Assembly (NCBI GenBank): GCA_032622095.1
Contig: CP136063.1
Coordinates: 144,357,950 to 144,421,949, forward strand
Source of the DNA: Siphonodentalium dalli
Taxonomy: Eukaryota > Mollusca > Scaphopoda > Gadilida > Siphonodentaliidae
Direction: 5' to 3'
Length of the DNA: 64,000 bases
In this document: in pieces, positions 24,055-36,110 of the stretch
Layout of the letters: every line of letters begins with the position of its first letter
Numbering within the stretch: the stretch's first letter is position 1
Notes under the pieces: generated by a model
What the model was told of the DNA's origin: nothing
Seen by the model: only the letters and a program-made list of their open reading frames with translations
Database searches by the model: none
Made by a program: the position numbers and the translations under genes

Positions 24055-24740
24055 ATGCTCCAGTCTAACAGGGGCTATTTGGTTCTTTGTGTTGAATTCC
24101 GGACGGAGGATGCTGGTATCCAGAGATCTTCAACCCGGAGCAGGAACGCCAAGACCAGCCGTACCATGAAAGAGGAGCCTCCTAAGAGAAAGACGCCAGC
24201 TCGAAGGAGAAGGGACGCAGCCAGACGGGCGAAATGGAAGAAAAAGAAGGGGGTGACTGTTGATCTGCCGGTCACCCCTCCCCGTGTGGTTCAGCCGTCT
24301 AGAGTCATAGCCGGCGGGTTGAAGTTGTCTGAGAGACGCCCAGACGACTCGACCTGCATGGAGACTGACGACATAGTACCAGCTAGCAGGGACTCTGTAG
24401 ATCTGCCGGAGGTCCCTGCTGTCGTCGTCGAGGCTTGCGGAGACAGGGACGTGGATACCACCCCAGATGTTCCTGCCGCCAGCTTCGACGTGGAACTGGA
24501 TAGCTTTACACCTCGGACACTGGATTACCATCACATCCCGGTGTCCCCCAGCTCACAGAAGATCTCCTCGCTGAAACAAACGCCAAAGCCGACAAATTGA
24601 TGGCTGAGACCCAAAGAAAGAACAAGGAACAAGAAGAGCAAGTCCTCGCCATCTTACAGCAACAACAGCAAAGACCTCCATCTCCTCAGTCATCAACGGA
24701 AAAAGCTCATCCAAAAAAGAAACGAAAAAAGAAGAAATAA
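24055..24740 (+). pseudogene. Frameshifted ORF for a highly basic, retroelement-like protein of unknown class
   Basis: GC-rich ORF in AT-rich surroundings. From ATG 24055 (or the better-looking ATG at 24166) it is open to 24600 (181 residues). A basic block (RKTPARRRRDAARRAKW, then KKKKG) lies at about residues 45-66, then an acidic Pro/Val-rich middle. Near 24530-24558 the coherent frame moves: from 24558 another frame continues with ETNAKADKLMAETQRKNKEQ, a likely coiled coil, a Gln run, and ends in KKKRKKKK before the stop at 24738-24740. One frameshift therefore seems to split a protein of about 230 residues. The hairpin GACCCCA-TATC-TGGGGTC lies upstream (24013-24030); a polypyrimidine tract and the hairpin AGGACC-ATTC-GGTCCT lie downstream. 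Basic plus coiled-coil plus NLS-like architecture resembles ORF1/Gag-like nucleic-acid-binding proteins of retroelements, but no zinc knuckle, RT or integrase is present. Function not claimed. Confidence 0.45.
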
Positions 24741-24923
24741 TCATCTATCACAAAAATGCTTACCTTTTTTTTCTTCTTTTTTTTTTTTCTCACCAATAAA
24801 GGCAACAACATGAGGGATTAAGGGGAGGACCATTCGGTCCTTCCGACAATCCTGGGCTAGCCCCCCGAACCACTCATACTACAAGCAATCATTATCTCTT
24901 TGCCTCTATTAGAGTCATTAGCG

Positions 24924-25990
24924 ATGCCTTCTCAAAGTTTTTCATTCATTAGGCAACATTTTACCTTGCCCAATGATATTTCTGACAAATTCAAAGTTAC
25001 ATGTAAACATTGACCAACACTGATTTCGGGTTCAGCAAAAGCAACATAAAATTTCATCACACATCTAAAGGTAAGTCATGTTGAATTTAATTTTATATTA
25101 TTTATATATGTTATTGTTATTATTATATGTATATGTTTTAATACACCTACAATAATGTGTATATCATCATGACAATATGTACATAATTATAAATACATGA
25201 ACATGTATTGGATTAAAAAAAAAAAAAAAAATTCATAAACATTATTGTTGTTTCTGAACATTCCCGGAATATATCTTTAAAAGTAATACATTCATTTTAA
25301 AACAATAATTGTTTTATAACATTAATAATAAATGCATTTTGTCTTCATAACAAAACCTCATAGTCTATTTGTTTTGAGCTTAACTGTATTCACCTCCATA
25401 TCTGGTCAGTTGTGTGCACTTAATCTGTTTTGCTGTCCTATTTATATGACTCCACTGCAGTATTTTATCAATGCGCTAATCCCCTAACAAAGGCAGCCTT
25501 AGGCAGGTGGCCTGTTTTACTTCATAATCCTGATTATGTCATTGTGTGTGATTTACAACCCTAGCTGGCTTGATTGTTTTAATCCCTGCTATTAGTATGT
25601 AGGCAAATTATACATAATGATGTATCTTAATGTTAATTATTTTTGTTTCAGCGGAAACATAGGGATCAATATGAGCGCCCTCTTCAGTTTCATGGATGAA
25701 GTGCCAACCACACCGATCCTCACAACCGACAGTGATGAGGTTTTGAAATATCTGCAGGAACTGTGCATGCCCAGTGATACCAGTCCTCTCACATACTGGC
25801 GACTTAATGGTACAAACTTTCCTGGGTTAAGCCTGCTAGCTGCAAAGCACCTCTGTGTCCCTGCCTCATCAGCACCCGTTGAGCGGCTTTTCAGTATCGC
25901 TGGCAAAATATCAGACCCGACAGGTGTCGAATGACAGATGACACATTCGAAAGAATGATGATGGTCAGGTGTAACCACCACATCAAATGA
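24924..25990 (+). pseudogene. hAT transposase, internally deleted (BED finger + dimerisation domain)
   Basis: Exon 1 (24924-25070, 49 codons) encodes the start of a BED zinc finger: FTLPNDISDKFKVTCKH, then SGSAKAT and NFITHLK. Two stops lie inside it, the first where the second zinc-binding Cys is expected. A strong donor (AAAG|GTAAGT) at 25071 and an acceptor (TTTTGTTTCAG ending at 25651) define a 581-bp phase-0 intron. Exon 2 resumes with RKHRDQYERPLQ, completing the finger. Almost at once the sequence passes to the hAT C-terminal dimerisation domain in another frame: TYWRLNGTNFPGLSLLA, then SSAPVERLFSIAGKI. A one-base shift near 25910 precedes the usual tail (CRMTDDTFERMM...RCNHH) and a stop at 25988-25990. 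An AATAAA follows near 26080. The catalytic domain of roughly 500 residues is missing. Inactive, but family assignment is firm. Confidence 0.88.
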
Positions 25991-26118
25991 ACAATTTGTG
26001 CTCTACATGTTGTTTTATTGTTTTGTTTACATTGTTTCACTGTGTTACATTAATTTGCTTTTATATTTTATGTATATCAATAAAGTTCATCAAACACAAA
26101 TGACTTTCCTCCTTGAAG

Positions 26119-26290
26119 CTCTTCCCGAATCCCGATTTTCATTGACCAAAAGTAATTGTAATTGTAATTGAACCAATGTAATTGTAATTGTAATTAATTA
26201 CATTGCATTTCCAATGTAATGTTAATTGACATATTTCAATGTAATTGTAATTGTAATTAATTACATTGCAATGTAATTGACCCAACCCTG
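26119..26290 (+). repeat. 3' end of the hAT element with subterminal (ATTGTA)-type repeats
   Basis: The element ends TTGACCCAACCCTG at 26290, i.e. CAGGGTTGGGTCAA on the other strand, a typical hAT terminus. Inside it are many repeats of 'gtaattgtaattgtaatt' and 'acattgcaatgtaattga', likely transposase-binding repeats. The matching 5' end and the 8-bp duplication (ATGGTAGG would be expected) were not found upstream, so the left end is lost or too diverged. Confidence 0.75.
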
Positions 26291-26848
26291 ATGGTAGGTG
26301 AGAAACTAATAATCCTTCCAACACCCTTTGGAAAGAAGCTTCGAGAAATGTAAAATTTAAATAAACTTGTCCTGATGTAACTAAGACATTTACCTAGGTA
26401 AGCCTAGATCATTTTGTGCATAGAGCAAGAGCGAGCAAATGTCCCAAACATTAATGTGACTGTCAGTGGCTAGAAAATAACTCATCAGTGCATCAAACTA
26501 ATCAGTGAATTATGTGCATGTGTATCAACTCAGATGATCTGAGATCATCTGCTAAACACCTAAGTTATCCAAGTCTGGCACAGCGACCGCTTGTCATTTT
26601 GTATAACAGAAGTTGTTCCACTACACTAACAAAATTGATATGGAATAATGCTACGGTAGATAATCGGCTGATTGACCGACTAATCATGAAATAGTTACAA
26701 ATTGTGTGTATCATGCACAATGACCTAGGTTTGAAGTTGTCAGCAATTTATAAAATAATATATCCAATTGCAGCCTAGTAAATGTCCTCTATGTAATTAA
26801 TTTCAAAATATGTCAACTCCAGTTGAATTGGAGCTTGACAACTTGTCG

Positions 26849-27563
26849 CGTCAGAACTAAAGTGTTCTATCTCCATATTTTTATTTTTGTGGGAAATCGA
26901 GTTTAAAGTTTTGACCCTCCAGTTCACATGTTCTCATTCTGTTTTGGGAGATAGTACACAGCGGGTATGATAGCTGGTGTAAAAATATTATTATATGATG
27001 AGTTTCGAGACAAAATATATGATACCTTGGGTGTAATCACGAAAAAAACACTTTGGAGATAAAACAATTTGTGTAAAATTTTCCGTTTTTTTTCCCGTAC
27101 TATAATGGTTTTTGTGTTTTTAAACATATAAACATGCAAAAATCCCAAATCATGCCATTTTCTGCGTTATTTTAATCAAATAATTATCCTAGAAATAAGA
27201 TGTTCATACCTAGGAATGAGAAAGCATTATTTCCAACTAGTCACTTCGCTCGCACTCTGCCAAATTCGGGTTCCACTGCTTTCTTTTGAAGGTCAGAGAT
27301 ACAAGAATTTAGCACTGAAATTTATTTAATCACGTGGTACAAAATAAATAGATTCATTGGTCCATAGCGGAGATAGAACAAAATAGCACTGTCAAAAAAG
27401 TTTTTTCAGATGGAACAGATTTACACAGCCTCTCATTCAAATTTGGTATACGTTAGACACGATATCTGGTAAATTTTGGACCGGAAATCCCGCTCCAAAT
27501 CGAAAGATACCAATATCTCATTTTCGCGCCAAAATGGAGATAGAACAGTTTAGTTTTGACACG
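26849..27563. repeat. Element of about 700 bp with inverse ends (putative)
   Basis: 'actaaagtgttctatctcca' near 26856 is the inverse of 'tggagatagaacagtttagt' near 27535, with one mismatch within about 28-30 bp. A further 'ggagatagaacaaaatagc' lies near 27369. Possibly a DNA transposon without coding capacity; the target duplication is not clear. Confidence 0.4.
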
Positions 27564-28489
27564 AGGATTACTGATATGTCATGGATATATGTCTACAAAA
27601 TGTAAAAAATGACTCGAAACTGCATGAAGATTGAGTTCACTGTCCTGAGATGTTATCAGCTTAAAATGTATTACAGCCAAATAGCCAATACACATGTTTG
27701 GCAAATTTAACTATACTGTAACTTGCTAATTGTATTGCTTATAAAATGATATTTACACAAAACATTTCCAAAACATTTCAAATTTATCATTACAATTAAT
27801 TTCAAATAAAGTAAAAAAAAACATTTTAAAATAAAAGTTACAAATTGAAGAAATAAAATGTCAGGTTATCTATCTAAACTATACTTGTGCTGTATTTTAT
27901 TCTTGCTAAACATGTTTTTTCTTGTTATTTTATCTTTTAAATGATGTTATTAATAAACCGATATTTAAAAATTAATAAGTGTTTCTTATGTTTTTCTTAA
28001 GTCTCCCCCACTTCCCCCTATTTTGGGCTGAAGTCTCCCTCAAATCTCCAGAGGGAGAAGTCACCTCTCCCTGTTTTCAACCCCTAGCTTGGGCCCTGGA
28101 CCTGGTGTTATTTATCGCTCCACGTACATAGCCCTGTTCCATGTGTGAGTTAGATACATGTAGTACATGAGTTCATGGTATTCCAAGTATAGAAATATGA
28201 GAACGCTCGATAGACAATTTGTATAATGGGGGGTAAATGAGCGCAGCATCAGGCTTTTGACAAAAACAATTTTAAACTTGGTTTTCGTGGGAAAGCTGTC
28301 AAGGGCTTGGAATGCTATACAGTCAGAACAATTCACTCCATTATTTACACAACAAAGGAAATGTTCTGAATCTAAGTAAAATTGAACTGCACTTTCAATA
28401 ATCCATAACTTTTATAAACATCTTGTTGAATTACAGCAGTATTGTGTCTTTTTATTGGGATTATTAAAAATAATTATAACCGTAAATTT
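27564..28489. other. Unique AT-rich sequence, no gene seen
   Basis: Only short frames. A pyrimidine-rich part at about 28000-28080 holds 'ctccctcaaatctccagagg' and similar. No repeat family recognised. Confidence 0.4.
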
Positions 28490-29176
28490 CAGGAATTGTT
28501 TTTTGCCATTTTCATCCCTGGTCCGTCTGTCTGTGCATGCATCCTCCCATCAACAATTTCCATTAGCACACCCTACAGGTCACATCTCTCATCCGATTGT
28601 TACTGAAACTTCATATGTGTCTTCCAGGTGACATACCTCTAGATGGGAGCCATTAATTTTTTCCGAATTTTTTTAAGAAACGTGGCCTCCAGCCATTACT
28701 GTGTGGTTAATTTGATTTCAAATTTGAATCCATCGGCACACCCTGCAGCCTGCATTTATCGGAGAATTGTTTTAAAATTTATAGACATGTTTATATAGGA
28801 TCAACTCTTGATGGGAGCTATCGAAATTGAAAATTTTTCAATGAAAAACATAACCGCCAGCAGGCATTTTGGATTTTACTCTTAATAGCATGACTAAATC
28901 CTTTGGCACACCTTACAGAACACATCCCTCATCCAATCGTCACCAGGCTTCATATGGTTTTTGACGGAGACCACTAGATTGGAGCCATCAAATTTTATCA
29001 AATGTTGTGCTGGTTGCCATTTTTTATTTTACTTTATATATATGATATCTCTTCTTGTTGACATCTAGTATTATCTAAACAGTTTAACTTTTCACATTCC
29101 TAATCACTCCATTGTAATGTAACACATGAAATTATTCCCTCTCCAAGTTGAACTGAAAAGTCATTGACACTTTCAT
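28490..29176 (+). mobile_element. Family A Helentron-like element, decayed (copy A1)
   Basis: A decayed leader region is followed by 'ggtccgtctgtctgtg' and A monomers that retain 'cctctagatgggagcc' and 'ggattttactctt'. The 3' end has 'ccaagttgaactg' and TCATTGACACTTTCAT, with one half of the terminal stem mutated. More diverged than A2 and A3. Confidence 0.65.
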
Positions 29177-29542
29177 TACCAGAGTTATAGCCCTTGTTTG
29201 ACCTGGAAACTTCTGAATTTGTTCTTTGTAAGAACATTTCAATTTGTAACTCGGGCATGGATAATCGGATTTGTTTGTGCTTTACTATGGTTATAGCAGT
29301 CTGGGGGAAAGGATACCCATATACCACAGGTTTCGTCCATTCGTTTATACCAGAGTTAAGGCCCTTGTTTGACTTGGAAAATTGTGAATTTTGTATGCGT
29401 ATGAACATTTCAGCTTTTAGTTTGGGCATGGATCAACAAATTTGGTTATATTTGGGTATGTTGGTAGCACAGTTTAAGGGGAAAGGATATCTTACTGCTA
29501 TGGGGTTCATCCATTCAATTTTAGCAGAGATACTGCCCTTGT
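29177..29542 (+). repeat. H-type tandem repeat between A1 and A2
   Basis: Two units of about 175 bp ('cagagttatagcccttgttt', 'gggcatggat', 'ggggaaaggatat'). A2 begins inside a third unit, right after 'actgcccttgt'; the rest of that unit resumes at 33207. The 109- and 165-residue frames here are repeat shadows. Confidence 0.65.
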
Positions 29543-32500
29543 TAGCTCAACTTACTTTTGTAAGTTTGAGCTATTGCCATGGTTTGGCGTCCGTCGTCCG
29601 TGTGTCCGTGTGTCCGTCAACAATTTCCTTTGGCGCGGGCTACAGGTTGTACCTTTGGTCTGATCTTCATGAAATTTGTCATGAATGTTGACATTGACAT
29701 GTAGATGGGAACGAGTCATTTTGGGGTCATTCGGCCAAAAAACATGGCCGCTGGCAGCCATCTTGGATTTCAAGATTCAATCCATTGGCGCGGCCTACAG
29801 GTCGTACTGTTCATCTGATCATCATGAAATTTGTCATTGATGTTAATATTGACATGTAGATGGGAACGAGTGATTTTGGGGTCGTTCGGCCAAAAAACAT
29901 GGCTGCCAGCAGCCATCTTGGATTTTACTCTTTGCATGACTAAATCCTTTGGCGCGGGCTACAGGTCGTTGTTTTGGTCGGAAGTTTATGAAATTTGTCA
30001 TGGATGTTAACACTGTCATGTAGATGGGAACGAGTGATTTTGGAGTTGTTCGGCCAAAAAACATGACCGCCAGCAGCCATCTTGGATTTTACTCTTTGCA
30101 TGACTAAATCCTTTGGCGCGGGCTACAGGTTGTACCTTTGGTCTAATCTTTATGAAATTTGTCATGAATGTTGACATTGACATGTAGATGGGAACGAATC
30201 ATTGTGGGGTCATTCGGCCAAAAAACATGGCCGCTGGCGGCCATCTTAGATTTCAAAATTCAGTCCATTGGCGCGGGCTACAGGTCGTAGCTTCGATCGG
30301 AACATCATGAAATTTGTCATGGATGTTAACAATGACATGTAGATGGGAACGAGGGATTTTGGGGTCGTTCGGCCGAAAAACATGGCCGCCAGCAGCTATC
30401 TTTGATTTTACTCTTTGCATGACTAAATCCTTTGGCCCGGGCTACAGGTCGTACCTTTGCTCTGATCTTTATGAAATTTGTCATGAATGTTGACATTGAC
30501 ATGTAGATGGGAACGAATCATTGTGGGGTCATTCGGCCAAAAAACATGGCCGCTGGCGGCCATCTTAGATTTCAAAATTCAATCCATTGGCGCGGGCTAC
30601 AGGTCGTACTGTTCGTCTGATCATCATGAAATTTGTCATGGATGTTAATATTGACATGTAGATGGGAACGAGTCATTTTGGGGTTGTTCGGCCAATAAAC
30701 ATGGCCTCCAGCAGCCATATTAGATTTTACTCTTTGCATGACTAAATCCTTTGGCGCGGGCTACAGGTCGTAGCTTCGATCGGAACATCATGAAATTTGT
30801 CATGGATGTTAACAATGACATGTAGATGGGAACGAGGGATTTTGGGGTCGTTCGGCAGAATAACATGGCCGCCAGCAGCCATCTTGGATTTTACTCTTTG
30901 CATGACTAAATCCTTTGGCCCGGGCTACAGGTCGTACCTTTGGTCTGATCTTTATGAAATTTGTCATGAATGTTGACATTGACATGTAGATGGGAACGAG
31001 TCATTTTGGGGTCATTCGGCCAAAAAACATGGCCGCTGGCAGCCATCTTGGATTTCAAGATTCAATCCATTGGCGCGGGCTACAGATCGTACTGTTCCCC
31101 TGATCATCATGAAATTTGTCATTGATGTTAATAATGACATGTAGATGGGAACGAGTGATTTTGGTGTCGTTCGGCCAAAAAACATGGCCGCCAGCAGCCA
31201 TCTTGGATTTTACTCTTTGCATGACTAAATCTTTTGGCGTGGGCTACAGGTTGTACCTTTGGTCTAATCTTTATGAAATTTGTCATGAATGTTGACATTG
31301 ACATGTAGATGGGAACGAATCATTGTGGGGTCATTCGGCCAAAAAACATGGCCGCTGGCGGCCATCTTAGATTTCAAAATTCAATCCATTGGCGCGGCCT
31401 ACAGGTCGTACTGTTCGTCTGATCATCATGAAATTTGTCATGGATGTTAATATTGACATGTAGATGGGAACGAATCATTTTGGGGTTGTTCGGCCAATAA
31501 ACATGGCCGCCAGCAGCCATCTTGGATTTTACTCTTTGCATTACTAAATCCTTTGGCGCGGGCTACAGGTCGTAGCTTCGATCGGAACATCATGAAATTT
31601 GTCATGGATGTTAACAATGACATGTAGATGGGAACGAGGGATTTTGGGGTCGTTCGGCCGAAAAACATGGCCGCCAGCAGCTATCTTTGATTTTACTCTT
31701 TGTATGACTAAATCCTTTGGCCCGGGCTACAGGTCGTACCTTTGGTCTGATCTTTATGAAATTTGTCATGAATGTTGACATTGACATGTAGATGGGAACG
31801 AGTCATTTTGGGGTCATTCGGCCAAAAAACATGGCCGCTGGCAGCCATCTTAGATTTCAAAATTCAATCCATTGGCGCGGCCTACAGGTCGTACTGTTCG
31901 TCTGATCATCATGAAATTTGTCATGGATGTTAATATTGACATGTAGATGGGAACGAGTCATTTTGGGGTCGTTCGGCCAATAAACATGGCCGCCAGCAGT
32001 CATCTTGGATTTTACTCTTTGCATGACTAAATCCTTTGGCGCGGGCTACAGGTCGTAGCTTTGATCGGAACATCATGAAAGTTGTCATGGATGTTAACAA
32101 TGACATGTAGATGGGAACGAGGGATTTTGGGATCGTTCGGCCGAAAAACATGGCCGCCAGCAGCCATCTTGGATTTTACTATTTGCATGACTAAATCGTT
32201 GGGTGCGGGCTACAGGTCGTACCTTTGGTCTGATCTTTATGAAATTTGTCATGAATGTTGACATTGACATGTAGATGGGAACGAGTCATTTTGGGGTCAT
32301 TCGGCCAAAAAACATGGCCGCTGGCAGCCATCTTGGATTTCAAGATTCAATCCATTGGCGCGGGCTACAGGTCGTACTGTTCGTCTGATCATCATGAAAT
32401 TTGTCATTGATGTTAATAATGACATGTAGATGGGATCGAGTCGTTTTGGGGTCATTCGATCAAAAAACATGGCCGCCAGCAGCCATCTTGGATTTTACTC

Positions 32501-33206
32501 TTTGCATGACTAAATCCTTTGGTGTGGGCTACAGGTCGTAGCTTTGGTCAGATGGTCATGAAATTTGTCATGAATTATAACAATGGCATGTAGATGGGAA
32601 CGAGTCGTTTTGGGGTCATTCGGTCAAAAAACATGGCCACCAGCATTTTACTCTTTGCATGACTAAATCCTTTGGCGTGGGCTACAGGTCATACCTTTGG
32701 TCTGATCTTTATTAAATTTGTCATGGATGTTAACACTGACATGTAGATGGGAACGAGTTGTACCTTTGGTCTAATCTTTATGAAATTTGTCATGAATGTT
32801 GACATTGACATGTAGATGGGAACGAATCATTGTGGGGTCATTCGGCCAAATAACATGGCTGCCAGCGGCCATATTGGATTTCAAAATTCAATCCATTGGC
32901 GCGGTCTACAGGTCGTACTGTTCGTCTGATCATTATGAAATTTGTAGGTCTTAGCTTTGGTCAGATCTTCATAAAATTTGTCATGGATGTTAACAATTAT
33001 ACGTAGATGGGAACGAGTCCTTTTGGGGTCAATTGGTCAAAAAAAATGGCCACCAGCAGCCATCTTGTATCTTACTCTTTGCATCACTAAATCCTTTGGC
33101 GCAGGTTTGACATTTCAATTAGCACCTTTCCTATTCCTCCATTTACTGTCAACCATTAAATTATTCCCCTACCTAAGTTGAGCTACAGTGTCATTGACAC
33201 TTTCAT
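29543..33206 (+). mobile_element. Family A Helentron-like element, long array copy (A2)
   Basis: Leader hairpin AGCTCAACTTAC-TTTTG-TAAGTTTGAGCT (29544-29572) and a GTCCGTGTGTCCGT microsatellite, followed by about 22 monomers of 153-168 bp. Each monomer has 'ctacaggtcgtac', 'atcatgaaatttgtcatg', 'acatgtagatgggaacga', 'ggtcattcggcc' and 'aaaaaacatggccgc'. Monomers fall into types, either 'cctttggcgcgggc' after 'gactaaat' or 'ccattggcgcgg' after 'aattcaat', in ordered succession. The 3' end has AAGTTGAGCTA, AGTGTC-ATT-GACACT and TTTCAT. Minus-strand frames of 73 residues at 29843, 31447 and 31930 are the same monomer group translated. No true gene. Confidence 0.88.
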
Positions 33207-33530
33207 TGTACTTAGAATTATATTGAATTTTCACTTTGTATAGACATTTTACATTTTAACTCAAGTAGAAATGCTCCGACTTAAATTTTAGTTGGAATGC
33301 TAATAGACCACGATTGATGGAAGGATACTGACATGTTTTGTCCATGTCTTTTTATCAGAGTCATCTCACTTGTTGGAAACAGCAAGATTCTCCTGTGTTT
33401 GTTTGACATTTTACATTATCACTCAAGTACCAACAGTTAGATTTGAATATCTTTGGAATAGCGATAGGTCAATATAAGAGAAAGGATACTATGGGTTTTA
33501 TCCATTGATTTTCGCAGAACCTTCTTGGAT
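33207..33530 (+). repeat. H-type tandem repeat, right of A2
   Basis: Continues the unit interrupted by A2: 'acttagaattatattgaatt' parallels 'acttggaaaattgtgaattt' at about 29370, then 'gacattttacattttaactc' and 'ggaaggatactga'. A second unit is partial. Confidence 0.6.
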
Positions 33531-34074
33531 TTAAAAAATAACAAAATATTTCATCCATACAAATATTTAGTATTGCCCACTCTCAAAATTGAGCATATGC
33601 CATGCTTGCTGTTGCACTTGTTTCTTATATAATAGGGTTCACTCCATTTCCATTTCTGATTGTGAAACATATTATAGAGGGTCAATGATTTGAATATTCA
33701 ACAAAACGGTGGTAATTTCATCACAATTTCATATGTTGTGTATCACCCAAACATACCAGACCCTCCTTTAAAAAGCCACCTAATTAATTGAGACTGTTAT
33801 CATTGCAGCTATATATCAAGATAACATATACAGCCAACTGATATTCATATTAATGTGTTTTATTTATTTTGTAGAAATAAGGACACCTCAAGAGATGAGT
33901 TCATATTTTATGCTAAGCGCTTAATGAGGATGCTGTTTGAATATGCCGTGTCACTCCTACCGTTCAAGGTATTTACAATAACACAAACCGTGGGGACCTA
34001 CCATCAAAATTCTATTTTCACAATTACAAATACCTCATAAGAACATAGAAAGGCAAGGAAAACACTGATAGTCC
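33531..34074. other. Unique sequence, no gene seen
   Basis: AT-rich flank of the inverted structure. The 61-residue frame at 33855-34040 has no recognisable domain. Confidence 0.4.
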
Positions 34075-34212
34075 ATGAGCTGGTAGGACCCCTCATGCAC
34101 CCCCCCCCCCCCCACAATTTAACTTCTTTGGTATTTTCATGGACCCTAATATATACTGGTAAGGAAAAGCGGTCCTATTGCCTACTACTGGGTTAAACTT
34201 TAGCCTTACTCA

Positions 34213-34802
34213 CAGAGCCCGACGAAGCTTCGAGATTCAATTTGATTTAGAATCTTACGTTCCGATTTGATTCGTTTCGCAAGCAGTCGGGTGATTCGGG
34301 ATATTTCAAATCATTATATAATGCCAGTCATAATAATGACACTGTGAGAATCTTTCGTGTTTCCTCTTTCCAACGATATATAATGCGTATGTATCCGTTT
34401 TAGTTATCTGCCTCAATTATCAAGAAGAAGTGGTACTATCTTCCATCAGGATAAAAACAATGCGTATCTTCTATGACGTCGTTAGATGTCATAATGTTAG
34501 ATCACGTTAACGCTTAACCGGCCGATGCATTTGACTGTTTCAGACGTCTTGGCGATATCTCGGGCACCGATGGTAATTTATCTTTACGTTGAAACTTGAT
34601 AATTAATGAGCGTGTGTATATGAGGCGCGTTTATATACTTGAGTGGAAATCAAATCGGGTTAAACTGGCGGATTTTTCCGAACGAAATTTTATGCATAGG
34701 GTATCTCGGTGTATGAAAAAGATTTTATTCGATTTCGAATCATTGTCATGATTCGATTCGAGATTCGATTCGATGTTGAAATTGCCGATTTGTTGGGCCC
34801 TA
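34213..34802. mobile_element. hAT-type non-autonomous element with exact 8-bp target duplication
   Basis: 590 bp with ends CAGAGCCCGACGAAGC and, inverse, TAGGGCCCAACAAATC. It is flanked by CTTACTCA at 34205-34212 and 34803-34810. The right arm of the inverted structure holds the unoccupied site (near 53855-53870, 'gtaactctataaggtt'). The interior repeats 'gattcgattcgagattcg'-type motifs near both ends. No transposase ORF. Confidence 0.88.
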
Positions 34803-35265
34803 CTTACTCAGTTACCATTTTTATCTGATTATTATGGGGTGGTGGAAACTGATATCCCGGTCAAAAGGTCACGCAACGGCGATGAAAACACAAATATAAT
34901 AATCTGGAATTCTGATAGGGTACCCCTGCACCCCTGATCACAGGACTTGACTTCACCCCACTCATTTTCTTTCTTATTATGTCCCTCAACATTTAAGCAA
35001 TGTTAACACGTTTGTAAGTCGAGGAACTATAAGTCAGTTTGATGCAAACTATTAAGAGAAAATCTTGACAAATTTATACAAATGTACATATTATTGTGAA
35101 GCTAAGATATAATGCTACCTTTTTAGGGCAAAATTGGAACTCCACATCCAAGATGGCCACCAAAATGCCCGCCAGAAGTGGAAAATATAACTATATTTCA
35201 CTATTATCTTCTAAATTAGTTTCCGCTGTTTGGAACTTGTTGAGAATTGCATCTTTATTTTGTAT

Positions 35266-35799
35266 TTTTCATGTTAACTGCTCATTGGAGCATTATCTTT
35301 CTCGCAAAACGTTACCCCTAGTAGACCCGTTTGGTGCCATCTAGATGGTCCCTCGGCGCTAAACTTAGTTTATCAATTTTGGTGCCCCTCTTCCCTTCCA
35401 TGTGTCCCTGACTCGAACGGCGCCACTTTTGACATATTTAAACCATACCATCAGATTCCTTATATCATGAGGATGATTATATATAAGTTTCGTGGCAACC
35501 GGCGACATTTGTTTTCCCTGCCCCTCCCCATTTTTTGCCCCTGACAACAACCGCGTCACTAGAAAATTCTAACCCGCACCATTATCTTTCTCGTGAAAAG
35601 TTACCCCTAGTAGACCCCTTTAGTGCCATATAGATGGTCCCCTGTGAATTTCTATAGAACACAGACAGACAGACAGACAGGCAGACATTTGCAAATATAG
35701 ATATAGATATAAGATTGACGATGTGTGTTGTCAATTTAGATATAATATTTGTAAAAATAACTACTTTCTCCATTTCTGTTTGATAACCCTACCGGAGTG
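35266..35799. repeat. Insertion in the left arm with an internal direct repeat
   Basis: Absent from the equivalent place in the right arm. It holds two copies of a piece of about 65 bp (35288-35350 and 35578-35643: 'cattatctttctcg', 'ttacccctagtagaccc', 'atagatggtcc'). It ends with a (CAGA)n tract near 35660 and 'gatatagatata'. Class unknown. Confidence 0.5.
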
Positions 35800-36110
35800 T
35801 TTCACATCACTTTAAGCTCAAAATGGCAACCAAATTATGGAAAATGGTAAATATTGCCCCAGAGTGCCCTGAAATCAGTTACAAGTTGTGGTTGATGAAT
35901 AAACTCGACTAATATGCCTTCTATACATTGAATACTAACATTGATGATGCCCTTTGTTTAATTGTTGTACTTGTAACCACTGACATATCAGAAATATTGG
36001 ATTTTTCTGTCACAATCTTAAGCTTGACATCAGAATTGCCAAAAAATTAACTTTTCAATTTGGATAATCTTTTTTTTCAATTAAAATATAACTATCTTTG
36101 GTAGCAAAGG

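Noticed and set aside
29843-32151. Three almost identical 73-residue minus-strand ORFs (29843, 31447, 31930)
   Set aside because: Same monomer group of the A2 array translated three times; spacing follows the satellite period.
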